64,000 nt of DNA from CAUZIZ01 sp965218775 (GTDB lineage: Bacteria > Acidobacteriota > UBA6911 > RPQK01 > JAJDTT01). The translations under genes and the position numbers were made by a program. The stretch spans positions 186,001 to 250,000 of the forward strand of contig CBDCLS010000005.1 in NCBI GenBank assembly GCA_965218775.1, written 5' to 3'. Below the pieces are notes generated by a model, which searched no databases, was not told the DNA's origin, and saw only the letters and a list, made by a program, of their open reading frames with translations. This document shows, in pieces, positions 38,481-51,095 of the stretch (its first letter is position 1; each line of letters starts with the position of its first letter).

Positions 38481-40328
38481 TCAGATTCGCTTGAACCCCC
38501 GGAGCACGTCTTCGATGTTGACGCGCAGGATAATGGGCCTTCCATGCGGACAGGTGTAGGGATTCTCGCAGGCGAATAGCTCATCTAGCAGCCACTGGAT
38601 CTTCTCTCTTGTCAGAGAGGTGTTGATCTTGATCGCAGCGCGGCAGGAGAGGCTGATCGCGATCTTCTCGCGCCGGCGTCTGACGCCGTTTTCCTCCGGT
38701 AACAAAGAGGAGTCCGCGTCCTGGAATCGGTCCAGAATCTCCTGCAGGACCTTGCGCCCATCGCAATTTGAGGCAATGGCCGGCACTCCTCGGATCACAG
38801 CCGTACTATCGCCGAACCAGTCCACTAGGAAACCGTTGGCATTCAGCTCATCCAGGAGCTCGTCCATGACTGTCTTCTGTTGGGCGGTAAGCTCCAGGGT
38901 CACAGGCTCCAGAAGCCGCTGGACTGGCCAGGTCTGGCCCTCTTCGAAGCTACGTAGGGCCCGATCGTAGAGAATCCGTTCGTGAGCCACGTGTTGGTCG
39001 ATGAGGAGAACTCCCTCCCGGTCTGCCGCTACGATGAAGCTCTCCACGAACTGGCCCAGTACGACCGGCGTCGGGCTCAAATGGTAGGTCTCGGGAATGT
39101 TCTGGAGATGAGGGTCACTGCTCTGAGTTTCCTTCGAGAGACCTGGGGAAGAGAGGAACTGGCCGCCCAGGTGCCGCTCAGAAAAGGGGTGCGCGCCGGC
39201 ACTTGTAGGGGGCGAAAAAAGGGGGTTCGCCGCCGCCGATATGGAGGTGTCAGAGGTCGGCACAGTTTCTGCCGACTTGATGAAGGTGGCAGGGATGTCG
39301 CGGGCAACACTCCGAAGATTTTGACTCGATTTAAGTAGAGCCTCCTCTATCCCGTGATAGACAGCGGTGTGAACCGAACGGCTGTCCTTGAAACGAATCT
39401 CCGTCTTGGCCGGATGGACGTTGACGTCAATCTGCTGTGGATCGATTTCCAGGAACAGGAGAATCACGGGATAGGTCCTCGACGGAATCAGATCCCGGTA
39501 GGCAAGGTGAATGGCGTGGGTGATGACCCGGTCGCGGACCATTCGCCGGTTGACGAAGAGGAACTGAGAACTGGCATTGCTGTGCTGCTCGTGGGGCAGG
39601 GAAGCCAACCCGTGTACCCGGACCCCCTCATTTTGGTGGTCTACCGGTACCAGGTGGCTCAAGAACGCATCACCCAACACCTGGAAGACTCGTTCCTTCA
39701 GGGTCTCGACGGCCGCTGCCTCCAGCAGCGTGCGCCCGCCGTGCTGAAAGACAAACTCCACTTCTGGATGGGCCAGAGCGTAGTGCGTGATCTGGCGAGT
39801 GATGTGGCTCAACTCGGTGCTGGTGGTCTTCAGGAATTTTCGTCGGGCTGGCACGTTGAAGAACAGGTCCCGTACCTCGACTTCGGTACCCCGAGGCCAG
39901 GCAATCTGCCGGATCTCCCGGAGCTCTCCTCCTTCGTATTGCACCTCGGTCCCCGGTACGTCCGAAGCTCCGTTTTGTGAAGCCTCGACGGTTCGAAGAC
40001 GAAGACGGGAGATGGAGGCAATCGAGGGCAGAGCCTCGCCCCGAAAACCGAGGGTCTCGATACGGCTGAGATCCTCGAAGGTCTCCAGCTTGCTGGTAGC
40101 ATGGTGCTCGAAGGCCAATCGAGCGTCCTCGACACTCATCCCGATTCCATTGTCCCGGATCGATACTAGACGCTGGCCTCCCACGTCCGCCTTCACTGAA
40201 ACCGAGGTGGCTTCTGCATCCAATGCGTTCTCCAGGAGCTCTTTGACGACTGAAGCGGGACGCTCGACGATCTCACCTGCCGCGATCTTGTGAGCCAGGA
40301 TTTCAGGAAGCAGACGCACCTTACCCAT
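38481..40328 (-). CDS. mutL: DNA mismatch repair protein MutL
   Basis: A 615-aa MutL. The ATG at 40328 gives the family's start (MGKVRLLPEILAHKIAAGEIV); the open frame upstream is intergenic repeat. GHKL ATPase motifs: NALDAEATSVSVK, RDNGIGM, TSKLETFEDLSRIETLGFRGEAL, and NVHPAKTEIRF. After a linker of about 100 residues comes a C-terminal domain with nuclease-type motifs: SCRAAIKIN and CPHGRPI are present, and the metal motif reads DQHVAHERILYD, where most endonuclease MutLs have DQHA-x2-E-x4-E; the last Glu is Asp. It couples MutS recognition to nicking. Last gene of the minus-strand run, separated from aspS by a palindromic element. Confidence 0.95.
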   Translation of the reverse strand: MGKVRLLPEILAHKIAAGEIVERPASVVKELLENALDAEATSVSVKADVGGQRLVSIRDNGIGMSVEDARLAFEHHATSKLETFEDLSRIETLGFRGEALPSIASISRLRLRTVEASQNGASDVPGTEVQYEGGELREIRQIAWPRGTEVEVRDLFFNVPARRKFLKTTSTELSHITRQITHYALAHPEVEFVFQHGGRTLLEAAAVETLKERVFQVLGDAFLSHLVPVDHQNEGVRVHGLASLPHEQHSNASSQFLFVNRRMVRDRVITHAIHLAYRDLIPSRTYPVILLFLEIDPQQIDVNVHPAKTEIRFKDSRSVHTAVYHGIEEALLKSSQNLRSVARDIPATFIKSAETVPTSDTSISAAANPLFSPPTSAGAHPFSERHLGGQFLSSPGLSKETQSSDPHLQNIPETYHLSPTPVVLGQFVESFIVAADREGVLLIDQHVAHERILYDRALRSFEEGQTWPVQRLLEPVTLELTAQQKTVMDELLDELNANGFLVDWFGDSTAVIRGVPAIASNCDGRKVLQEILDRFQDADSSLLPEENGVRRRREKIAISLSCRAAIKINTSLTREKIQWLLDELFACENPYTCPHGRPIILRVNIEDVLRGFKRI

Positions 40329-40373
40329 GATGATCAGTATAGCTTCAGCTGCTGACGCTAGAGGTAAAAATGC

Positions 40374-40569
40374 CAAGATACAAGACACAAGATACAAACA
40401 AGCTCCAAATTCCAAGCATCAAACCTTGTGAGGTCATGGGTAGTCTGGCGAAGAATGTCCTAGGCGAAGACGAAGTCGTGAAGTGGCCGCAGCTGTGAGC
40501 TCGGAGCTACCCCACTCCACTTCTTACTTGCTGCTTGTGATTTGGAATTTGTTTGTATCTTGTATCTTA
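40374..40569. repeat. Palindromic element G1 (about 196 bp) between aspS and mutL
   Basis: Left arm AAGATACAAG...ATACAAACAAGCTCCAAAT and right arm ATTTGGAATTTGTTTGTATC pair over about 30 bp, with a 7-bp duplication in the left arm. A relative lies at 57292-57472 in the other orientation. Its right end is 5 bp from the aspS stop. Confidence 0.75.
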
Positions 40570-40574
40570 GTATT

Positions 40575-42392
40575 TCAGTCTTTGACCTGGATGTGCAGCT
40601 CTCGATGCTGGTGGCGACTGACCGCTGCGGGCGAGCCCGACATGAGGTCCACTGCTCGGGCTGTCTTGGGAAAGGAGATCACGTCTCTCAGGGAGCGGCC
40701 CCCCGCTAGCAGCATGACGATACGGTCCAGGCCAAGAGCAATACCTCCGTGAGGAGGGGCGCCAAAGCGCAGCGCTTCAAGGAAGAAGCCAAACTTTTGC
40801 TGGGCTTCCTCGGGCAGGATACCGAGTGCCTCAAAAACCCGTGCCTGGAGCTCCTGCTGGTGGATTCGGATCGAACCTCCGCCAATTTCGGTTCCGTCTA
40901 GAACGACGTCGTAGGCCTTTGCTCGAACCGCTCCCGGATCGGTTTTCAGCAGCTCGATGTCTCCATCGTGGGGTGAGGTAAAGGGGTGGTGGCAAGCCAG
41001 GAAGCGACCTTCTTCCTCATTCCATTCCAGCAAAGGGAAGTCGTAAACCCAGAGACACTGATGGGCACCCTCGGGAATGAGGTTCCCGGACCGACCCAGA
41101 TGGAGTCGCAGCTGCGACAGGGCTTCGTTGACCGTTACGGCGGGACCGGCGACCATCAGCAGAATGTCTCCCTCCCGAAGGCCTGCCTGATTGGCCGCCT
41201 GCTCCAGGGCCGCCGCCTCCACGACCTTGGGAAGGGAACTCCTCATGCCATCGGCCGTGGACTTGATCCAGGCCAGACCGCTGGCTCCCAGCTCGATCAT
41301 CCTGGCTGTGAGATCGTCCAGCCCCTTCCGCGAGTAGGCGCCCCCACCTGGGACTGGAATTCCCCGAATCTGCCCTCCCTGCTCCAGAATCTGGCGAAAA
41401 ACCTCGAAGCCGCTATCAGCAAAAGCGTCGCCTACGTCCACTATCTCCAGACCGAAGCGGGTGTCGGGGCGGTCGGTCCCGTAGCGGGCTACGGCTTCTT
41501 CATGGGTCAAGCGGGGAAAAGGAAGAGCCAGATCCCGGCCCGCGACCTGAAAGGTGCGCGCAAGGAGCGACTCGACCAGTGCAAAGACGTCTCCGCTGCG
41601 AACGAAGGACATCTCGATGTCGATCTGGGTAAACTCCGGCTGACGATCTGCGCGCAGATCCTCGTCGCGGAAACAGCGGACGATTTGAAAGTAGCGATCG
41701 AATCCTGCCACCATCAATAACTGTTTGAAGAGTTGGGGAGACTGGGGCAGAGCATAGAACTGCCCGGGATGGATCCGACTCGGAACCAGATAGTCTCGGG
41801 CTCCTTCCGGAGTCGATTTCGTCAAGAACGGCGTCTCAATTTCAGAGAAGCCCTGGCTATCGAGAAAGTTCCGAACCTCCAGGCAAATCTGGTGACGCAG
41901 TCGCAGGTTGCCCTGAAGCCGCGGACGGCGCAGGTCGAGATAGCGATACTTGAGCCGTCTCTCTTCGCCTGTGCCCTCTCCATCCGTGATCGGAAATGGG
42001 GGAGTCAAGGAGGCGTTTAGCAGCCGGATTTCCTCCGCCTGCACCTCGAGATGGCCCGTCGGTAACTGAGGATTGACCGTCTCTTCGGAGCGTTCCACCA
42101 CTCGGCCAACGACCGCGATCACATCTTCGGAGCGGATCTCCTTGGACTTCTTGTGAGCCTTCGAGCACTCGGGATCGGCGACAATCTGAAGGACGCCTTC
42201 GCGGTCCCGCAAATCGAGAAAGACCAGGTTGCCAAGGTCACGGGAGCGGTCTACCCATCCCATCACCGTGACTCTCTGATTGATATACTCCGCCGTGATC
42301 TCGCCGCAATAACAGGAACGGCTTAGATCTCCCATGGCCTCGATGGTAAAGTGACTTCGACTCGTGGTCGTGGTCTGTTCTGATGGTGCCAC
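40575..42392 (-). CDS. aspS: Aspartyl-tRNA synthetase
   Basis: A 605-aa class II synthetase that charges tRNA-Asp (possibly also tRNA-Asn; the two types cannot be told apart here). N-terminal OB-fold anticodon domain (VTVMGWVDRSRDLGNLVFLDLRD), motif 2 (FRDEDLRADRQPEFTQIDIEMSF), a bacterial-type GAD insertion (about 310-440), and motif 3 (GGIALGLDRIVMLLAG) near the end. The GTG start at 42392 follows GGAAGGAAG; an internal ATG at 42335 (MGDLSRSCYCGE) is an alternative. It lies 52 bp behind hisS on the same strand, a common hisS-aspS pairing. Confidence 0.95.
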   Translation of the reverse strand: MAPSEQTTTTSRSHFTIEAMGDLSRSCYCGEITAEYINQRVTVMGWVDRSRDLGNLVFLDLRDREGVLQIVADPECSKAHKKSKEIRSEDVIAVVGRVVERSEETVNPQLPTGHLEVQAEEIRLLNASLTPPFPITDGEGTGEERRLKYRYLDLRRPRLQGNLRLRHQICLEVRNFLDSQGFSEIETPFLTKSTPEGARDYLVPSRIHPGQFYALPQSPQLFKQLLMVAGFDRYFQIVRCFRDEDLRADRQPEFTQIDIEMSFVRSGDVFALVESLLARTFQVAGRDLALPFPRLTHEEAVARYGTDRPDTRFGLEIVDVGDAFADSGFEVFRQILEQGGQIRGIPVPGGGAYSRKGLDDLTARMIELGASGLAWIKSTADGMRSSLPKVVEAAALEQAANQAGLREGDILLMVAGPAVTVNEALSQLRLHLGRSGNLIPEGAHQCLWVYDFPLLEWNEEEGRFLACHHPFTSPHDGDIELLKTDPGAVRAKAYDVVLDGTEIGGGSIRIHQQELQARVFEALGILPEEAQQKFGFFLEALRFGAPPHGGIALGLDRIVMLLAGGRSLRDVISFPKTARAVDLMSGSPAAVSRHQHRELHIQVKD

Positions 42393-42444
42393 TTGCTTAC
42401 TTCCTTCCGCGCTCTGTCCAGAGATCTCCTGGCCAAATTCAGCT

Positions 42445-43713
42445 CTAAATACCTTGTCTTACGTAGTCCGCGATCGCGTCTCTTGAAACCTTCTGCTGGA
42501 CGCCATCCGACATTCTTTTCAGTGAAAACTCGCCACTACCCATCTCTTCCTCGCCTACTACGCAAACAAACAGCGCCTGAAGCCGATTGGCAAGCCGCAT
42601 TTGCGCTTTCAAGCTTCGTTCGCCAAAATCGACATAGACAAAAACTCCATCCTGTCGAAGCTGACGTGCCAGCGGCAGAACTGCTCCCAGGGTCGCCTTG
42701 TTCATGTAGGCCAGAAACAGCTCGGGCTCGGGAGGCACATAGGTAGCCTCCAGATCCTCTTGATTTGATAGCAGAAGCACCAGTCGCTCGATTCCAAGGG
42801 CAAAGCCGAATCCCTGTGTGGGAGGACCATCCAGGAGCTCTGAGAGACCATCGTACCGGCCTCCTCCCAGAAGGGCGTTCTGAGTCCGACCCAGGCGGTC
42901 ACTGATGATCTCAAAGGTGGTCCGGACGTAGTAATCCAGACCACGAACGAGGCGCGGCGCAATCTCGTAGCTGATGCTCGCCAGATCCAGGTACCCGATA
43001 AAGTGCGTGAAATGCTCGACACAGGTCTGGCAAAGATGGTCCTGAATCGAGGGAAGGCGATCGATTATCGGTTGGCAGGAAGGCACCTTACAGTCGAGAA
43101 CACGCAACGTATTCGTCTCCGTCCGACGCAGGCACTCGGAACACAGAAAAGAAACATTCTCGCGGAGTGCCTCGCGCAACTTCTGCACATAGCCGGGGCG
43201 ACACTCGGGACAGCCCACTGAGTTGACCAGCAGCCGAACATCCTCCACGCCGAGTTCTTCAAGCAGGTGCGTCAGCATCTCAATCACCTCAGCCTCAATG
43301 GCTGGATTATCTAATCCCAGTACCTCTGCGCCAAGCTGGTGAAACTGCCGGTAGCGGCCCTTCTGGGGTCGCTCACGTCGAAACATCGGTCCGATGTAGT
43401 AGAGCTTGCTCAGGAGCTGCTCTCGATCCAGACGGTGCTCAATATAGGCACGAACGACCGATGCCGTGCCCTCTGGCCGCAGCGTAATCCCCTTGCCCCG
43501 GTGGCCGGCCAGTGTATACATTTCCTTTTGGACGATATCCGTTTCCTGGCCGATGCTTCGGGAGAACAGCTCCTGCTCTTCCAGAAGAGGGGTCCGCACT
43601 TCTGCATAACCGTAGAGCCGGAAAAGCGACCGGGTGGCGGCCTCGATCCTCTGCCACAGCTCGACCGATCCTGGCAGGATGTCGTGCATGCCCTGTATGG
43701 AGCGAATCTTCAT
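42445..43713 (-). CDS. hisS: Histidyl-tRNA synthetase
   Basis: A 422-aa class II synthetase. The opening RSIQGMHDILPGSVELWQ, motif 2 (GITLRPEGTASVVRAYIEH, MFRRERPQKGRYRQFHQ), the His-specific LVRGLDYYVRTTFEI (His A) and AQNALLGGGRYDGL, and a C-terminal anticodon-binding domain (VFVYVDFGERSLKAQMRLAN) are all present. Normal length. Upstream of aspS in an apparent operon; 168 bp separate it from the nuclease gene. Confidence 0.95.
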   Translation of the reverse strand: MKIRSIQGMHDILPGSVELWQRIEAATRSLFRLYGYAEVRTPLLEEQELFSRSIGQETDIVQKEMYTLAGHRGKGITLRPEGTASVVRAYIEHRLDREQLLSKLYYIGPMFRRERPQKGRYRQFHQLGAEVLGLDNPAIEAEVIEMLTHLLEELGVEDVRLLVNSVGCPECRPGYVQKLREALRENVSFLCSECLRRTETNTLRVLDCKVPSCQPIIDRLPSIQDHLCQTCVEHFTHFIGYLDLASISYEIAPRLVRGLDYYVRTTFEIISDRLGRTQNALLGGGRYDGLSELLDGPPTQGFGFALGIERLVLLLSNQEDLEATYVPPEPELFLAYMNKATLGAVLPLARQLRQDGVFVYVDFGERSLKAQMRLANRLQALFVCVVGEEEMGSGEFSLKRMSDGVQQKVSRDAIADYVRQGI

Positions 43714-43881
43714 AGCTCACAACCGAATCGAGGATTGTAACATGCTGAATATCTCCCGGTGACGCGTAGGTGAACTGGGTAGCTGTTGAGGCAAGTTGTC
43801 CGGCGAGTCCTTAGCTCTTCGATATATCGGATTTCGGAGCGCTATCGGCTCCGACACTTCGGCCCCGCGACACCAGAAAAC

Positions 43882-44400
43882 CTAGAGAGAATCGGGTAGA
43901 AGTGGCGCCAGACGTTCCAATATGTGTTCGCGATGGGTACCGCCCCAATAGACGCGGCGGCAAGTCGGGCAGCTGCGGAAACGAGACTGCGTCTCGAAAA
44001 CGTACGCCGGCACGCGCTCGCGGACTGCCTCTCTGCTCAGGGTCTGGATTCGGTCATTGCACTCGACGCAGCGTGAAAGCAAGCGCTCCGGATCCACCTG
44101 CTCTCCGATGTAGGTCAGGACTTCTTGAACCTGGACCAGGAGGCGATCGTCGCTGATCAGGACCGCGTGCTGGAGGTGGAGGCGCTGGACCAGCCTGACA
44201 TCGCGTGTCAAGGCGATGCGTCTCTCCGTAGCGCAGCGGAGAATCAGATCATCGTCATCAATCTGGTTGTCGTAGAGCGTGTCGTAGCCCAGGATGCGCA
44301 GCCATTTGGCGAGCGTTCCCAGCATCACGTCGGCCAGGAATCTAGGTGAGTCCGCACAGTCCTGACTCGCGCTTTCGAAATCTCTAGTACCCTGCAACAC
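43882..44400 (-). CDS. Mut7-C RNase-domain protein (PIN-like, DUF82), start altered by element B
   Basis: A 172-codon frame with a PIN-like nuclease fold (RFLADVMLGTLAKWLRILGYDTLYD, then IALTRDVRLVQR with acidic residues) and a C-terminal zinc ribbon (SRCVECNDRI, FRSCPTCRRVYWGGTH). In most relatives the protein begins just before the FLADVMLG motif, at residue 20 here, so the codons before it are probably not native. The first visible start (GTG at 44400) lies inside the left arm of element B; a GTG or ATG near residue 24 is possible but would cut the domain. The insertion therefore may have replaced the native start. Role in RNA turnover is inferred from the family only. Confidence 0.8.
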   Translation of the reverse strand: MLQGTRDFESASQDCADSPRFLADVMLGTLAKWLRILGYDTLYDNQIDDDDLILRCATERRIALTRDVRLVQRLHLQHAVLISDDRLLVQVQEVLTYIGEQVDPERLLSRCVECNDRIQTLSREAVRERVPAYVFETQSRFRSCPTCRRVYWGGTHREHILERLAPLLPDSL

Positions 44401-44656
44401 AGATTATGACGGATTTGTGGCGAGCGCGACGGGTCGAGATCGCGAAGCGACGACGAACGCCATGCTTTGCCATAGTGGAGGAGGAACGACAAAGATATCG
44501 GCCCGTCCCGTCGCCACCCGTAGGGCAGATGGGGGTTGTGGACGATCTCTGCGTTGGTCGTCGTCGAAGATGACCAAGCATCGTCTTCTCCTCCTGCCTT
44601 GATCTCGCCTCACAAGCCCCATCTGCAAATCCGTCATAATCTGTGTTACAGCGTAC
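44387..44656. repeat. GTAC-ended palindromic element B (270 bp)
   Basis: Ends GTAC...GTAC within CTAG on both sides (TA flanks). Arms: CTGCAACACAGATTATGACG at left and the complement at right, 34 bp with 2 mismatches. Internal sequence is about 85 percent like element C, including the run GATCTCTGCGTTGGTCGTCG and CTTGATCTCGCCTCACAAGC. The right edge supplies the TAG stop codon of accA; the left arm reaches into the nuclease gene's start region. Confidence 0.88.
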
Positions 44657-45591
44657 TAGTTTGGGTCGGTCTCCTCAATAAACTGGCCCATGCGCCGGAA
44701 CTTCCGGTAGCGGCTGGCGACAAGATCGTCGGACCCGAGACACGCAAGATCGTCCAGATGTCGAAGTAGAGCGCCCTTCAAGTCACTTGCCATCTGATCC
44801 CAATCCGAGTGTGCGCCTAGCCGAGGCTCGGGCAGGATTTCATCGATGATGCCGAACCGCTTCAAGTCGCTGGCAGTGAGCTTCAGACCCTCTGCCGCCT
44901 CGCGCACGTGGTCCTGGTCCTTCCACAAGATGGCCGAGCAGCTCTCCGGTGAGATTACTGAATAGATCGAATTCTCCAGCATCATCACTCGATCGCCCAG
45001 GGCTATGGCCAGGGCTCCGCCACTCCCGCCCTCTCCCAGGATGGTCACTACTATAGGAGTCTTGAGGCATGCCATCGAGCGAAGATTGTGTGCAATAGCT
45101 TGGGCCTGACCTCTCTCTTCGGCGCCCAATCCTGGATAGGCACCCGGAGTATCGACGAAGCTGAGGACGGGGCGATTGAATTTCTCGGCCAGCTGCATCA
45201 GGCGCAGCGCCTTTCGATATCCCTCAGGCCTGGGCATTCCGTAGTTGCGGTGAAGACGCTCCCGTGTGTTGCGTCCCTTCTGATGTCCCAAAACCAATAC
45301 TGGTCGGCCCTCCAGGAGCGCCGTGCCGCCGACGATCGCGGGGTCGTCGGCGTATCTCCGGTCGCCATGAAGCGGCCGGAACGAATCGAAGATACGCTCG
45401 ATATAGTCGAGGGTGTAGGGCCGAGACTGGTGGCGTGAGAGTTGAACCCGATCCCAAGCGGTAACGTTCTGCTGTATTTCCTCTTCCAAGCGGCTGATGC
45501 TCTGTTGTAGGGAGACGATTTCCGCCTCCGACTCCGCAGGAAGCTCCTCCATTCGCTCCCTGAGGGCTGCTAGCTGCTCTGCTTTGCTCAC
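44656..45591 (-). CDS. accA: Acetyl-CoA carboxylase carboxyltransferase subunit alpha
   Basis: A 311-aa protein that, with AccD, transfers the carboxyl group from biotin to acetyl-CoA in fatty-acid synthesis. Motifs: coiled N-terminus (LAALRERMEELP, IVSLQQSISRLEEEI), GHQKGRNTRERLHRNYGMPRPEGYRKALRLMQLA, VDTPGAYPGLGAEERGQAQAI, and GEGGSGGALAIALGD. GTG start. The stop codon TAG is the first base triplet of element B, so the native 3' end may differ slightly. accD is not in the window. Follows dnaE by 33 bp on the same strand. Confidence 0.94.
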   Translation of the reverse strand: MSKAEQLAALRERMEELPAESEAEIVSLQQSISRLEEEIQQNVTAWDRVQLSRHQSRPYTLDYIERIFDSFRPLHGDRRYADDPAIVGGTALLEGRPVLVLGHQKGRNTRERLHRNYGMPRPEGYRKALRLMQLAEKFNRPVLSFVDTPGAYPGLGAEERGQAQAIAHNLRSMACLKTPIVVTILGEGGSGGALAIALGDRVMMLENSIYSVISPESCSAILWKDQDHVREAAEGLKLTASDLKRFGIIDEILPEPRLGAHSDWDQMASDLKGALLRHLDDLACLGSDDLVASRYRKFRRMGQFIEETDPN

Positions 45592-45624
45592 AACAAACGC
45601 GGTCCAGAATCGCTCAATTCAGGT

Positions 45625-49092
<3,468 letters not shown>

Positions 49093-49094
49093 TG

Positions 49095-50630
49095 CTATTC
49101 CCACTCGATCGTGCCTGGTGGCTTGGAAGTGATGTCGTAGACGACGCGATTGATGCCCCGCACTTCGTTCACGATCCGGTTCGAAATTCGACCCAGAACC
49201 TCTTTAGGCAGGGACACCCAGTCGGCGGTCATCCCGTCGACACTGTGTACGGCTCTGACGGCGATCACATCCTCGTAGGTGCGATCATCTCCCATTACGC
49301 CGACACTCTTGATAGGAAGCAAGACGGCAAAGGATTGCCATATCTGGTCGTAGAGCCCGGCTGCTCGGATCTCCTCATCGACGATAGAATCCGCCTCTTG
49401 GAGCAGAGTCACGCGCTCTTCGGTGACCGAATCTAGGATCCGCACGGCAAGCCCTGGACCCGGAAAGGGTTGTCTCCCGATGAACTCCCCGGGAAGATTT
49501 AGTTCACGACCTACTTCACGAACCTCGTCTTTGAAAAGCTCCCGAAGGGGCTCGATCAGCTCCAGATGCATCTTCTCGGGCAGCCCTCCCACGTTGTGGT
49601 GACTCTTGATCACGGCGGAAGGTCCTCTCACCGAAACCGACTCAATGACATCGGGGTAGAGCGTGCCTTGTACCAAAAAGCGCAGCTCACCGAGCTTTCG
49701 AGCTTCGGCTTCGAAGACACGGATGAATTCCTCGCCGATGATCTTACGTTTTCGCTCAGGATCTTCCACTCCCTGGAGGCGCCGGAGGAAGCGATCACTT
49801 GCCTGAACGCCAACCACCTGTAGGCCCAGCTGGTCTCGGGTGGTGGTTAGCACCTGATCGAATTCCCCTTTACGCAGCAAACCGTTGTCCACGAAGATGC
49901 AGGTGAGCCTGTCCCCGATGGCGCGGTCGATCAGAGAAGCCGCAACCGTCGAGTCGACACCACCGGAAAGACCACAAAGGGCCCGTTCCTCGCCGACTTG
50001 GAGCCGAACTTCACGCACCGTTTCCTCCACAAAGGACGCCGGTGTCCACTCTCGTCGACAACCACAGACCTCTACGAAATTCTCCAGGATCTTGTCGCCC
50101 TGCGGTGTGTGAACCACCTCGGGATGAAACTGGATACCGTAACGGCCTCGGTCAGCGTCCTCCATGGCCCCCAGAGCGTTCGGCGTCGAGGCCGCCAGCC
50201 GAAAACCGGAAGGAAGCTCTTCGATCCGATCCCCGTGGCTCATCCAGACCTGCATGCTCGAGGGGAGTCCGCGAAAGAGTCCCTCGGGACGAACGGCTTC
50301 GAGCTGCGCTTTACCGTACTCCCTTTCGGTGGCCGGCTGGACTCGCCCACCGAAGTGATAAGCCAACAGCTGCATTCCGTAGCAGATTCCCAGCAGGGGA
50401 ACGGGTAGGTCGTAGACTCGCTCGTCTGGATGGGGGGCATCGGCTTCGAAAACGGACCTGGGTCCCCCCGAGAGGATCACTCCCTTGGGATGCCGCTTTT
50501 CGATTTCGGGCCAGGCCGTGTGATAGGGCAGGATCTCGGAGAAGACTCGCGCTTCCCGAATCCGCCGCGCAATCAGCTGGGTATACTGAGACCCGAAATC
50601 CAGGATGAGGATGACTTCACGATCGCTCAC
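49095..50630 (-). CDS. guaA: GMP synthase (glutamine-hydrolysing)
   Basis: A 511-aa bifunctional enzyme that converts XMP to GMP. Class I glutamine amidotransferase domain with nucleophile Cys83 (GICYGMQLL) and partner His in IQFHPEVVHT, then the ATP pyrophosphatase loop CGLSGGVDSTVAASL and the C-terminal dimerisation domain ending NRVVYDITSKPPGTIEWE. GTG start at 50630 with GAGG five bases ahead. First gene of the minus-strand run guaA-dnaE-accA; its promoter should lie in 50631-50800, where TATACT on minus (about 50710) is the best -10 candidate. Confidence 0.96.
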   Translation of the reverse strand: MSDREVILILDFGSQYTQLIARRIREARVFSEILPYHTAWPEIEKRHPKGVILSGGPRSVFEADAPHPDERVYDLPVPLLGICYGMQLLAYHFGGRVQPATEREYGKAQLEAVRPEGLFRGLPSSMQVWMSHGDRIEELPSGFRLAASTPNALGAMEDADRGRYGIQFHPEVVHTPQGDKILENFVEVCGCRREWTPASFVEETVREVRLQVGEERALCGLSGGVDSTVAASLIDRAIGDRLTCIFVDNGLLRKGEFDQVLTTTRDQLGLQVVGVQASDRFLRRLQGVEDPERKRKIIGEEFIRVFEAEARKLGELRFLVQGTLYPDVIESVSVRGPSAVIKSHHNVGGLPEKMHLELIEPLRELFKDEVREVGRELNLPGEFIGRQPFPGPGLAVRILDSVTEERVTLLQEADSIVDEEIRAAGLYDQIWQSFAVLLPIKSVGVMGDDRTYEDVIAVRAVHSVDGMTADWVSLPKEVLGRISNRIVNEVRGINRVVYDITSKPPGTIEWE

Positions 50631-51095
50631 CGATGCCTCAACAGTCAGGGGTGAAAATACCGGGATTGGTTGGGAAATGCTGCTTCCTTTTGCGACCCCG
50701 CTCAGAGACTGAGTATAACATGTTCGACCGACGAAGCTGCCCCCGACGGGCCTCTTCGGAAGCTGGCTTCACTGTTTGAGGACTCAGATCCATCTTTAAC
50801 GTTTTTCGGGGACTCTCACGCTTCATTCACCCCCAAAAGGAATGCGGGACGAAGTTCGGTCGAACTGCCAGTATCACAAAGCCCAGTCCGACAGAGCCGC
50901 GAATGACTTGACCAGTTTTCAGTATGAGCCCAAGTTCCGAGGAGAGAGCTGGACAACAGCAAAATCTCTCCTGCCCCCGACCAAAGTTTCTTTCTCGAAT
51001 GGTTCGCCTCGCAGCCGGAGGCGGGACTACACAGGAACAAGGTCAGGCCGAAAAGTTCTTGACTCTTGATCGGCGAGATCTGACCATGAGGCGCC
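50631..51095. other. 465-bp divergent intergenic region between guaA and uppP
   Basis: No convincing gene. On minus, a TATACT hexamer near 50712 could be a guaA -10. Small open frames lack ribosome sites and family features. No repeat noticed. Confidence 0.4.

Noticed and set aside
44404..44637. Arg-rich frame in element B that recurs in element C
   Set aside because: Conserved only because the repeat is; the element A and D versions break it, so it is not likely translated.
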